47,297 nt of DNA. Source: Plantago elongata. Its lineage: Eukaryota; Streptophyta; Magnoliopsida; Lamiales; Plantaginaceae. The notes under the pieces were generated by a model. That model searched no databases and was not told where the DNA came from. It was given only the letters and a program-made list of their open reading frames with translations. A program made the translations under genes and the position numbers. Below are positions 12,194-22,979 of this stretch, piece by piece (within the stretch, counting starts at the first letter, position 1; each line of letters opens with the position of its first letter). The DNA is taken from assembly GCA_036897095.1 (NCBI GenBank), contig JAYMSP010000559.1, positions 1-47,297 on the forward strand, written 5' to 3'.

Positions 12194-12858
12194 AGATGAG
12201 GAACATCATGTTACATCAACAGCAGCATTACATTACATGATGCACTGGTTATACCCAACAATGACTGTTTATGCATACATAGTAAATTTCAATATATTTC
12301 AATCTGTAACACAATATCTACATATATTAACTTAGTTCGTATTTTATTATTCTCCCAACCATATTCCATTTTCTTTGACTTTACGAATGCCTAGTTACCC
12401 TTACATTATTATATATAGTTCTCTCAGAAAGTCAGAATAAATCTTGGCATTGGCAATATATAAGGAATAATCAGATATGGAACAGCTTTTCTCCTCAGAC
12501 ATAACTAGCTAGCAACACATATTTACTCTGAAGAGATGCTATTATTATTAGCCAATATGGGAATTTTGAAGTTATTAGATATACAAAGACGGACACAAAC
12601 ATCAGTCATACAAAGAACATTAAACAAAAACCGTGGAAGTTTGGTATTTTCTAGACATGACAAGCTGATGAAGCAGATATAACCGCTAATGAAGTTCAGC
12701 CATGCAAAAAGCTGAACAGGCTAATGCATCAACACCAAGCCGATGCCTTATTAGAAAGATCACACTCTACTGCAAGACCAGTTTCCTGACGAAAAAGTAG
12801 ACGGAGTGAAATACATTTATTAAGCATGCAGACTGAAAACTGTAGAGAAGAGACTTAC
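12194..12858. other. 3' UTRs between HVA22 and EMF1, with a probable 3'-UTR intron of EMF1
   Basis: On the minus strand a strong donor (gtaagt, from 12858) follows the EMF1 stop codon directly. A good acceptor (ggtcttgcag, ending at 12770) lies 89 bp on. This suggests an intron in the EMF1 3' UTR. No coding sequence seen. Confidence 0.45.
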
Positions 12859-15800
12859 TCAGAATCTAGGGGTGTTTTTCAAATTCTCAGGCTCGAATAA
12901 CCTGATATTTGAAACTGCATCAGTGAGAGGCTTGATAAGTTCGATTTGTTCAATATGTTGAGCACCACATTCATAGTTAGCATTGTAAGCTGATGACTCT
13001 GTAATGGCAACTTGCGGACCTTCTTGCACACCAACACCAGGCAATTTAAACGTCATAAGTGGAACATTTGGTGACGTACGTTGCCTTTTGGGTTTCTTGC
13101 CATGTTCACACCCTCTTATGATGCCTATGTTTGACATGATCCTGCTTCTGGTCTTCTTTTGATCCCCGTATATTTTGATTTCTGGTGGATATCCAGGATG
13201 GCAAGGCACCATTACATGCTGAGCCAACTGAGTGTGAAAAACAGGAGCTGCAGGCCTCCGACAGGTAGTCCCAGATGAGAAGATGCCATTTGGAAGAATA
13301 TTTTGAGATCTAAAAGACACCGAAGATTCAGTAGTTTGATGCTTAGTCTCAGCCAACATACTTTGATGATTCAGACATGGCGAATTCCTGGATGATATCC
13401 CATTTCCAAAATTATCAAATAGATTCATCGGAGAGCTGCAACTCATAGAGTATCCAACTTGTCCTTCGAGATCTGGGTGCATGAAAGGAAATCTGATGAC
13501 TGATCTCGGACCATAGGACCTATTATGCTGGTTTTCCACTTGAACGACATTTGAACTCATGTAAGGATGTGCAGCCTGATACGAAGCTGTTGCTCTAGGA
13601 TGGTTGATGATAGACACCTGAGACTCATATTCACAAATGACAGCAGGATCACCAATGAAGGAACCTGAAGGAACCTTTGGATTCAGACTCCAATCTCCGT
13701 GTAACTTTCTTGTCAGGAAACCGTTCTGTTGCATCAGACTAGTTTGATTATCAAAGTGGGAGCTTGTATTTCTACTTTCCAACCTGGGATCAATTATAAA
13801 TTCTGATGGATGAGAAAAGGTTTCTTCCAGTCTCTCTAGAGATTGCTGGTTACAATCATGTATCATTACGTTGTCAATGGATCTATAGCCATAAGGAAGC
13901 TCATCTATGATCTGCTTTTCTTTCCAGATGTTCTCTCCTCCATTAAAGCTCCTTCCATCAACTAGAAACTCTTTCCCCATCAGACGCATTGTTGGCTGAT
14001 GAATCTTCTCTCCCTTGTTAGCTTCTTTGCCTGTGGAGTTCTCAGAATAAAAAGAAGGATCACTCTTACTAAACAAATCAAGACCAAACCTATTACAGTG
14101 GTTAGTATTATCTGATCTTGATGGAATAACAAACGCTGGGTTCTCTTCTACATACCGCTCAACAAGAAAAGGATTACTAAAGCCGTCCTTGGAGAATGCC
14201 CTACAATTGCAATGCCCAAGGTCAGACTGATCATTAAAGCCACTGTGGAGGGCATTCTCGAGCACATATGATCTATCATGAAGAGTTATTGGTATACTCG
14301 ACTTCATTGCCTGGTTAATGTCAGTATTAAAACTTGAATTTGACGCAATTAACCCTCCGCGTGAGTTGAGAGGCAATCCAACAAATTCTTTATCTAAACC
14401 ATTTATGATCCTCTCCCCACAAATAGTTGGTAAGGAGAACAAAGTCTGCAACAATTGCTGAGGAGCAGGATAAGGAAACGGTTCACAACGAAATGGATGT
14501 GAATGGTTAAATCCAGTGCCCTCAACAGAAGATTGGCCCATAGCATTTGCTCTTTCTTCAGATTTAGACATCCCAGAACCTGAAAGTTCATTATCTGTTC
14601 CCATATAGTCCTTCAAACAAACTGGAGGGGATATAAGATCAGGAGTGCCTAAATCCTCTATTCCAATTGTTTCCGCACAAGACAAGTCTTTCCCTATAAC
14701 ATCTTCGGTAACCAACCCACAGTCTTTCTGCAACTTAGACCATTCTACAGAAAGTGAGAGTTTCTTTCTTTCACTCTCGAACAAATTGAGATGCTTGTCT
14801 GCCTTATTACCATGGTAATTTTCATGTACAGTCGAACACTGTGGTTGCTGCTCTATGAAAGATTCCTTTTCATGGTTGTTCAAAATTATACCGCTGCCAG
14901 GAAGTCTATGAATCTTGTCTTCCATTAACATAAGATCACGACTTGTCAAGGACATGTTATCAGCATGTGAATGTTGAGGATTTGGTTTCCTCTTGTGGAT
15001 AGACGTACTGTCAAAGATATCATTTTCTGAATCACAACTAGGATTTATGGTTGCCTTGTCTTGATATTGCAGTTGTAATTTTGAATGGCTTCCCTGACAC
15101 TGCTTACCAACAAAAATGAAGAAAAGGATGAATATATGTCAATTCTAGCTCCCCACTATACCATGAAGAACCAGTACAACCGATAATTTCTCAAATACTA
15201 AAATATATAGCTTCTAAACGAAAATATGCAAATCATCAATGATAATCACTGTACTGTACAGTTTTTCTAATTAAGTTCTACTTCACTCATCATATGGTGC
15301 AACTGCTTATGAACTAATGGGAAATTCAAAAGCTTAGTTGTAACAATAGTAGTATCGTTACTCTAAGTGTAACTGCATATATAACTGGACTATATGATTT
15401 CTAACATTTGGGTTTCATTGCTCCCTTGCTAAAACTATACCACCCACATACATATTATTGCAAGTTTATTCGAACAACCATGTACTCCCCGGTTCCACTA
15501 TTGTGTTATCGCTACATAGTTTTAACCAATCTACACAAATGGAACGAATATGTATCATATACTCTATAGATTTACAGTGCCCATACCTATTATTTCATGT
15601 GTTGTTTTGAGCATAAAGTAGGTCTAATTTTGAACTTGTGCAAGATCAACTAATTACCTATACATCCCAGCACCTTCTTTCACAATTTCATTGATTTCAT
15701 CATTAGAAAAGGGTATAGTAAGATGGAATAGGCATGCGAGAAAACCCTATAAACCCTCATTTTCTTTCACAAAGACATTCCTAGTAAAACCTAGCTAGCT

Positions 15801-17015
15801 CAATAATTTGATACACTGTTAATCACAGTAACATTTTCAATATTCACATGCCTAAAAGGATCATTTCTTGGTCAAAATTCAGTCATCAGAAATTGCACTG
15901 ACAATGATTGCTCACAAGAAAGAAAAAAACATATGGAAAACAGCAGTAAAAAGAACAGCTGGATCATCAGACAGACAATAAATCTATATCTCATCTTTAT
16001 GTAAGCTGATGATCTGCATAAATCTTCCGGTACTACTACTTGTTGAGATTTTACTATATACCATGTTGATCTTGTACTAGAACATGTTGAGAGGTCTACA
16101 GTTTTCCAGCCAGCTTTGTCAGTAAAAGGAATCATTCATGAATAATTTGATGAAAAAAACAGTACCAAAAATCAATCAAATCCCATCTCCTAAAACTATA
16201 CAGAAAGTTGAAAACCCATATTTTATGCTAGCTCTAAAGAAAGAAAACAATCCCAGATCAAGATTTCATCCAAGTTTAATTTAATGCTACAACTACTAAC
16301 ATCATTTCAGTTGTTCGGTAGTGATTAAAATCAAGAAAATCAAGTTGTTTTTAACCAGGTTTTTTTTATTCTAACCGATTGCCAAGCAAGCACCAAGATC
16401 ACAATAGTAAAATGCAAAGGAAGGCATACCTTATTGGAGACTACAGATGACAGATGAAGATTTTTCTTCTTATTTTTCATGGGCTTCCTTCTCAATTCGC
16501 TCAATAGAATATCCTTATTCTTCTTGGAATCCCTCTTCCTTTTAACACCCCAACTGATGTCTTCGCGAGTCGAATTCGAAACCCCACCTTCTACTTCTTC
16601 CTCTTCCTCCTCCTCGTCATCGTCGTCGACTTTCTCAACTTGCGGCGCAACGGCAAAGAGCTCAACAATGGACCTTTCCTTGAGAGGCTTCCCTAATTTA
16701 CCTTTCAAGGTGGATTTAGAGTTATGATCTTGCTTTTCATTCTGTTGCAAAGTAGACCACCAAGTGAATTTCTTGACAGTGATCGGAGAGAGCAAGGATT
16801 TGATGGCTTGTTGGTCGGAAATATCATCATTCAAAGGCCAGCATTTCACCACGTCTATACTTCTCATTCTTGACACATATTCTCTACGAAATACAAATCC
16901 ATATAATCAACAGACACTCCAGTACTTGTATAGTACACATGAACTAATCAATCAAATAAAATGTTTTGCAAATTAAGTTTGATGGTACCTACCTTATAGA
17001 GAAACCCTCATTCAT
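12859..17015 (-). CDS. EMF1: EMBRYONIC FLOWER 1 (EMF1) homologue, 3 coding exons
   Basis: Coding exons on the minus strand: 17015-16993, 16883-16430 and 15099-12859. Phases agree (2, 0), giving about 905 residues. Joining exons 1 and 2 produces FSIREYVSRMRS, then VKCWPLND, then KKFTWW. This is the order of the conserved EMF1 N-terminal motifs (FSIREYVSE, KCWPF, KFRWW). Near residue 130 the basic stretch with ILLSELRR matches the EMF1 (R)LLSELL motif. An acidic run (DDDDEEEEEEE) and basic patches GVKRKR and KKPKRQR (likely nuclear signals) are present. The long last exon is low in order, as in EMF1, and ends near PLMTFKLPG. EMF1 is a plant-specific Polycomb-associated protein that compacts chromatin and holds flowering and seed genes off. 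The start gives a shorter N-terminus than usual because the upstream frame has a stop and no ATG. An alternative acceptor would add one Gln at exon 3. Confidence 0.85.
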
Positions 17016-17283
17016 CTTCACTAGTGAATTTGATGATGAACCAACCAGCCTAACTAACTAAACTAATTTCAAGATTGTGACTGCATATAGAAACCACAAG
17101 CATCAGCATATAGTATTGAAAACATGTGAATGAAATTTATAGATCAGCTAGCTTAGCTAGATAGCAAATTCAATATCTCAAGTGATGGAATCTTGGAACA
17201 GTGGTGATGATGATGAGAGAAAACAAAAGCAAGCTATAGTAATTAATATAGTACAAACACACTACACTACATAATTCAAAAGG

Positions 17284-17307
17284 AAAAAAAAAAAAAAAAA
17301 AAAAAAA
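17284..17307. repeat. A24 homopolymer (T24 in the EMF1 5' leader)
   Basis: Twenty-four consecutive A on the plus strand. On the minus strand this is a T tract between the EMF1 TATA box and its start codon, so it would lie in the 5' UTR. Homopolymers of this length are prone to sequencing-length error. Confidence 0.85.
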
Positions 17308-17375
17308 GGAAATATGGCCAAAACAGCAGTTTTCAAGTTTACACACTGCAGCTGCAACGTACACAGCTAGATCTT

Positions 17376-17386
17376 GGCTTTATATA
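17376..17386 (-). promoter_or_regulatory. TATA box of the EMF1 gene
   Basis: On the minus strand tatataaagcc lies about 360 bp upstream of the EMF1 ATG at 17015. That implies a 5' UTR of roughly 330 nt, and no closer TATA box stands out. Confidence 0.45.
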
Positions 17387-17389
17387 TGA

Positions 17390-18580
17390 ACTGCAGTGTC
17401 AGGTGAATTGCTTTGTAGTATTCCTTTTGGAATGAATACTTACGTTACGTAAGATAAATTTTATGTTTGGGGCGAGATACCATTGCAGATTGCACCCACC
17501 AAATATATGAAAAGTTGTAATCTTCACATCTTTGTGTTAAGTGGTGCAATAATCACTATTGCTCGTGCAGAGTGATGATATAACAAAATTGGATCTGACC
17601 ACTGGTCAGTGGAACATGTACTGCTTGCTTGGTTCGTTTCCAAAAGAGTAAAAACTATGTAACAACAAAATTGAAGGTGTTACCTAGAACGAAAGAAAAA
17701 GGATTTACGAGGAAGTATAAGCCAAACTCAGTATATTTTCAATGATAATCAGCAAATAAGTTGGAAATCCCCTTTTATACAAAATGTAAATAGAAACGGT
17801 TGGATTAAGAACTTGACGCTCAGTAGCCGTCGATGCCAGGGACACACGTCTTAAGCCTATGCGTCTGCTCACGGCTTGAGCTAGTAAGAGTGACGAACGG
17901 AGTACCTTAGAACCCGAAACAAAGATAGGAGCGACGACTTGTCTATAAGTCTATAACATCTAATTTTGCAATTTGCTTTACAATTAAAATAAAACTTTCT
18001 CCACATTTGGAAACGTGGTTGAAGGTTTCTAAACTCAACTAAAAACCGTAATTGCTTGCAAGATCGATTTTACATATTCATTATGGTTCAAAATTAGGTT
18101 CTTGTGGTTTATGAAAGGACATAGATTTGCCCTTGCAATTAAGCAAACGCGATACATATTTTTATATTTTCTTTTACTTTCTTAATGTTTCTTTTTATGT
18201 TTCACAGCTAGGACTAGGGTTATGAGAAAAAAATTGTGCTGCAGACCGTCTTGTAAAAATTGGACGTGAATTTCATTTTGATAACTTCCAAATTTTTAAG
18301 AAGACTTCCACCCTTCAAACTTAGTTAAACTTCGTAGCAATCTCGATATTCGTGTGTCTTGACTTATATAATATGCACTTATTTAAGGATGCGAACAAAG
18401 TGTCTCTTCTTTGTATGGTTCCCATACAAGAACACGAACATAATATCCCCTTTTAATTTAGTTTAATGTGAAGTTTTTTAGTTTAAATAAAAAAAGACTA
18501 GGGTTATGATATGTTTGGATAAACTTTTCACAGGGCTAGGAAAGAAAGAGGAAGAGACATTGAGTTGAGAGTATATATAC
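17390..18580. other. Interval between EMF1 and the WIP exon; expected WIP exon 2 not found
   Basis: I looked on the minus strand for the second exon of the WIP gene (histidine/cysteine codons of the remaining zinc fingers, MHMWGHG start) and found none. The stretch at about 17815-17935 is visibly less AT-rich than its surroundings, with no recognisable open frame. Confidence 0.6.
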
Positions 18581-19009
18581 CTGAAGATTATTGTATCTGT
18601 TGAAGGTTTTGCAACAAAGATGGCAAGCGAACTGAGTAGGTCCAGTGTAAATCTGTGAAACTGAAGGAATCCAGTACTGACAAAGCGGTATCCCGGAAAG
18701 TATAACTTCTTGTTCATAGTCAAGATCTATGTGATGATGAGGAGCTTTGTTCACCTGGCCCTTCTCATCATCATCATCAACATTGTTGCTACTAGTACTG
18801 GAGCTCATAGGGAGGACATTTTTTTCATCGTGGTGGTTGCCGTTGATGTTGTTGAGTAGGGGGAGGGTTTCTCTAGCTGGATGGGAGTTGGGAGGAGTGT
18901 CCACATGGGAATGGAGAGGGAGCAAATTGAACCATATGCTGCTGTAGGGTGCAATATTCATGGTCAGTACGTCTTTGGTGGTTTGATTGATTATATTGGG
19001 AATTTGCAT
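18581..19009 (-). pseudogene. Orphan first exon of a WIP-type C2H2 zinc-finger gene
   Basis: An open exon of 143 codons starts at ATG 19009 and ends at a clean donor (CAG/gtatat at 18581-18580). Its end reads [20 protein letters not shown] then [11 protein letters not shown]. This is the WIP motif and the first half of zinc finger 1 of the TT1/NTT/WIP family, and the intron sits where WIP genes normally have one, just before MHMWGHG. No second exon with the other fingers exists between here and EMF1, the next gene on the same strand. Without it the product lacks a complete zinc finger. The exon itself has no stop or frameshift and a TATA-like box lies upstream, so the truncation looks recent or reflects an assembly gap. 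WIP proteins are plant transcription factors for seed-coat, transmitting-tract and root fate. Confidence 0.75.
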
Positions 19010-19064
19010 GCTGCTATTTATTATAATTATTCAGGCACCAACTGAGATGCACTTCGTTGTCACC

Positions 19065-19076
19065 ATATATAAATTT
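19065..19076 (-). promoter_or_regulatory. TATA-like box upstream of the WIP exon
   Basis: On the minus strand atttatatatgg lies about 60 bp before the ATG at 19009. It suggests the promoter of the truncated WIP gene survives. Confidence 0.4.
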
Positions 19077-20112
19077 AAGTAATATAATCCCTTCCTTTTA
19101 ATTTTATTTACCCGTACTCTATTTTGAACATTCCAAATTCAATTATTCATTTATTTAAAAAAAATACTGTATATCTTACTTTATTAACTATCTCTCATAC
19201 GTTATTTACTATTTCTCCAACTTATTCCACCTCTCTCTTACTTTATTATTTCTAGTTTCAAACTGTTCACGAGGATTGAGATTCTTTTTGGTGGTGAAGA
19301 TAAGCTAATTAAGGTGCATTTTGAACATTTTATGGCGGTTGAGCATTTTCTGATGTTGAGGTATGGAGTTCGTGTCTATTGCAATGGTCGTATGGTTTGG
19401 ATAACTTTGTATTAGGTTGGAATAACCTTATAGTTGTACTTTAGACCTTGTTATATGGTTTCGATGATATATGTCTATGTCTATTTCTTTTGTAATTGTT
19501 TCGTTGACAGTATTACTTGTGCTCTTGACTTTTTTTAATAAAAAAAATTTTAAAAAATTATTATATCATAAAGCAGGGTGACATTATTCTCGAATGGAAT
19601 TATCAATATAGGATGCATCACAATGCAATATGATATCGTATATGAAACATAAAACCCTATATCATCTTTAAACTTGAATCAATATAGATCCTATATATGT
19701 AATTCGTCACATAATTAAGCATACATCATGAACCATATATCTTACATTTTCAATTAGACATTTGTGAAAAAATATTATTGATGAGCTTTAAAAATCAAAT
19801 CCACTACACCTAACACCAATTAAAAAAGAAGAACAATAGCACACAATATCGTAACAAGCAACCTGTCCCTAGATGGAACCGTGTTTAGTCCAAAGGTTCA
19901 TTTTGTTTAAGCTGAGAGTATTGATAGGTCGTAACCAAATTAATCCTCCAAGGTATTTTCTAAGGGCCAGCTCATGAGGATTTATCTTTACTCATTACAA
20001 AGATCACCCTGTAAAACCATCTGAATAACATTTACCAACATCATGACAAAAATATTTTTATCTATCGCCTTCAAGATAAACAAAATACAATTGGAAATAA
20101 GACATAGTTACG
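19077..20112. other. Intergenic; degenerate MITE-like and LINE-3'-end-like sequence
   Basis: About 19090-19260 resembles the interior of the Stowaway-like elements elsewhere in this window (repeated tactttatt and tctctcttactttatt). About 19270-19555 reads like a LINE 3' end: TG-rich text closing in tttttttaataaaaaaaatttt. No terminal duplications were found for either, so these are impressions only. Confidence 0.3.
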
Positions 20113-21151
20113 TCTAGAGCAGGGAAAATGCCATATTTAGTCTTCATTGTAACATGCAATCATCACTTTATTTTTATTGTGATTTTATGTCCACAATTTA
20201 TAAACATTGACAAATTAAGTACAATGTTAACAAATTATGAATTAAAAATGCTCTTTTGACTTGCGCTGATGTGGACAAATTGGCACACTTAGTCAATAAA
20301 AAATTACAAGTGTTGACCGTCAACTCACATAAAGATGAGAAATTAATTTTAAAAAGTCAGAAAAATGTAAAGAATGATTTTAAAAAATATAAAATAAATA
20401 TTTTTTTAAGAATTGAAAAATATTAAAAATAATTTAAAATAATTAAATATTATTTTTTTAAATCAAACAATATTAAAAATCTGAAAATGCTAAAAATATT
20501 TAAAATAGTAAATACTAAAACAATTAAGAAACTTAAAAAATAAGTTTTACAAATTAGAAAAATATATAAAATAACGTGTGAGACACATCATCTAATTGAC
20601 AAAAAAATAAACGGAAGGAATGGATGTTCTTACCCAATAAACAAATTCTATATTTTAAAATTATTTTATATATTTTTCTAATTTTTAAAACTTAATTTTT
20701 CAATTTTATTTTAATTATTTATATTTCACGATTTTAAATATTTTAAATATTTTCATATTTTTAATATTTTTTTATTTCTAAAAAATTAAAATTTATCTTT
20801 TATTACTTTTAATAATTTTCAATTATTAAAAAATAATATATATATTTTTTAATTTGTTTTACATTTTTCTAACTTTAAAAAATTAATTATTCATTTTTAT
20901 GTGAGTTGGCGGATTAATGTGAGTTGACAATCAACAGTTGTGATTTTTTATTGACTAAGTGTATCAATTTGTCCATATAAACATAAACCATGCTAAATCA
21001 ACGTTTTTAGTCCATAATTTACTAAAATTATACTTAATTTGTCAACATTTGTAAGTTGTAAACTGAAAGTTACAACAAAAGTAAAGTGATGAATGCATAT
21101 CACAATGAGCTTATAATAATGGACCAAGCATACCATTCTCCCTCTCGAACA
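20113..21151. mobile_element. 1-kb Mutator-like foldback element with long inverted repeats
   Basis: The body (20122-21142, 1,021 bp) starts gggaaaatgccatatttagtc, and the opposite strand at the right end starts gggagaatggtatgcttggtc. Inverted similarity runs inward for at least 250 bp; matching blocks include caatcatcactttat, acattgacaaattaagta, atgtggacaaattggcaca and gtcaactcacataaa. Imperfect 9-bp direct repeats flank it: tctagagca (20113-20121) and tctcgaaca (21143-21151), 7 of 9 matching. The centre is almost pure A/T and has no coding capacity. A non-autonomous MULE is the best fit; two mismatches in the duplication suggest some age. Confidence 0.75.
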
Positions 21152-22034
21152 TCATATGCTAAAAGGAACAACATATTGATTCTAACATCTTAGAATCAAT
21201 CACAAATACATGAATGTCTTGATAAGTTTGAACAGGTTTTCCTTCCTAAAATATAAATTCAAATGGTTATGATCACATCTTACATAGACTTGTTGCATCA
21301 ACCTTGATTCTTACTTTTTACATATAATGGGACATATTCCTAGCTAGCAGCTTAGTTGGAGGTATTCATAGGTGTCCATGTGAACCCATATTTATGTTCT
21401 TGACAGGTCTATTTCTATATATGTGGCTCACTCCTGCAGCTCACCTGGCATGTGACTGGATATCAATGTCATATATATATATACCTCTGAATGTTGCTTG
21501 TTTTTTACTGTTAGACTGTTCTTCATAGAATCAGACAGACAGTTAAGCAACTGTTCTCATGTTAGGTTTATAGTTTATTAGCTACTGCGAGTATAACCAT
21601 TCCCTAGTACGTATTCTGATATTCTCACATGCATGAAGTATCGCACATTATATTTAATAATTTACATAGCATGCATATATATACCACACGGTTTATTACA
21701 AGGTTACGTATTTAAAAATTGATTATGTGGTCTAGATGCATACCATTTATTTGCCTTGTTTGTATATTTGACATGCATGCGTGTGTAACACTTCTGTAGA
21801 CGGTAGTTATGGCTTATTACTATTTACTACTAAAGTGGGTAGATATTATTCAAAATCAGAAGTTACAAACATAAAAACTGAACAAAATGCTGGGATAATG
21901 AAAAACAACTAATCATTAGAAGTTATGCATAATGTTCATATATTACAACCGGGAGAAAGGCGTCATTGATCCTGCGCTTTGGACCAAATGACACATGCAA
22001 CACATCGTTTGATGCCCCTGTGATATGTAGTTAT
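21152..22034. other. Intergenic, no gene seen
   Basis: No open frame or repeat boundary that I can support. There is a run of TA repeats at about 21472-21483. I checked the text for common conserved plant microRNAs and recognised none. Confidence 0.5.
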
Positions 22035-22685
22035 GTAGTTTCGAAATTATGACGGCTAAAGTATAAATTGATAATTTTGGCTGAAAAAGATGACGTCATA
22101 TATGTGCCAACGAATCAACCATGCCACGTCACAGTCCATATCATTTAATTGCTCAAATAATTTTAAAAAATAAAAGAAAAGTGAATTTCTAAAACAAAAA
22201 ATTATAAAAAACAAAAATTAAATTAAATTTGTTAATAAATAAATAAAATACTTTTAAAAGAATCAAAAAAGAATGAAAAGAAGACAAAAGAACGCCAAAC
22301 TAAATGAAGAAAACAACTAATAGAATGTTTATTAGAAAGGTTAATCCAAAACGGCACCAATTAAGAAGGATGGAGTTGTATGACAAGAATAGTGGGAATT
22401 TAATTTTAAGTTTTTTGTTTTCTTTGTATTCTTTTCATTCTTTTTTGATTTTTTTAAAAGTTTTTTGTTTTATTTAATAAATTTAATTTAAGTTTTTTGT
22501 TTTATAATTCTTTTATTTTAGAAATTCGATTATTTTTTTATTTTTGAATTATAATGTTTATTATTTGCCAATTAAATAATGTGGACGGTGATGTGGCGTG
22601 TTTTATTCGTTGACTCATATGCTACATCATCTTTTTCAGTTAAAATTGTCAATTTATCCTTCATCGGACATGGTTTTGAAACTAC
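22035..22685. mobile_element. Second foldback element, about 650 bp
   Basis: The left arm starts gtagtttcgaaattatgacgg and the right arm, on the other strand, starts gtagtttcaaaaccatgtccg. Arms stay similar for over 250 bp: taaattgataattttggctgaaaa is mirrored by taaattgacaattttaactgaaaa (split here into blocks taaattgayaatttt and ctgaaaaagatga), and ttttaaaagaatcaaaaaag by ttttaaaaaaatcaaaaaag. The loop is short. I found no clear target duplication, so the ends are approximate. The open frames at 22572-22859 fall on its arm and flank and are not genes. Confidence 0.65.
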
Positions 22686-22979
22686 GTATATACGTGACGG
22701 ATATACAACCTTGACATACGTATATACACACACATATATATGTTTGTTTCTGTTTTTTATAGGAGTAGTGTAAGTTAACATGAAAGTTGAAAAACAAAGG
22801 GACAACAACAAAACTGTTCTTGTTCTGCTTAGGCCTACACAAGTCCAGTCACTTTCCACTCAGTACAATGGTGCCGCTTCTTGTCTTGCTTACCCTCTCA
22901 CCGATTGCATGCTAAATGCTACTCCGTTTAATCTTAATTTGTATTAAAACAAGCCCGTGTTAACATAAAGTTAGGATTG

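Noticed and set aside
15872..16135. 87-codon frame inside EMF1 intron 2
   Set aside because: No recognisable domain, and it is bounded by well-supported EMF1 exons on the same strand.
21330..21500. Possible microRNA precursor
   Set aside because: No convincing long stem was visible by eye and none of the common conserved plant microRNA sequences I know is present.
22572..22859. 95-codon frame and overlapping frames
   Set aside because: They overlap an arm of the 22-kb foldback element and its flank, with no protein-like features.
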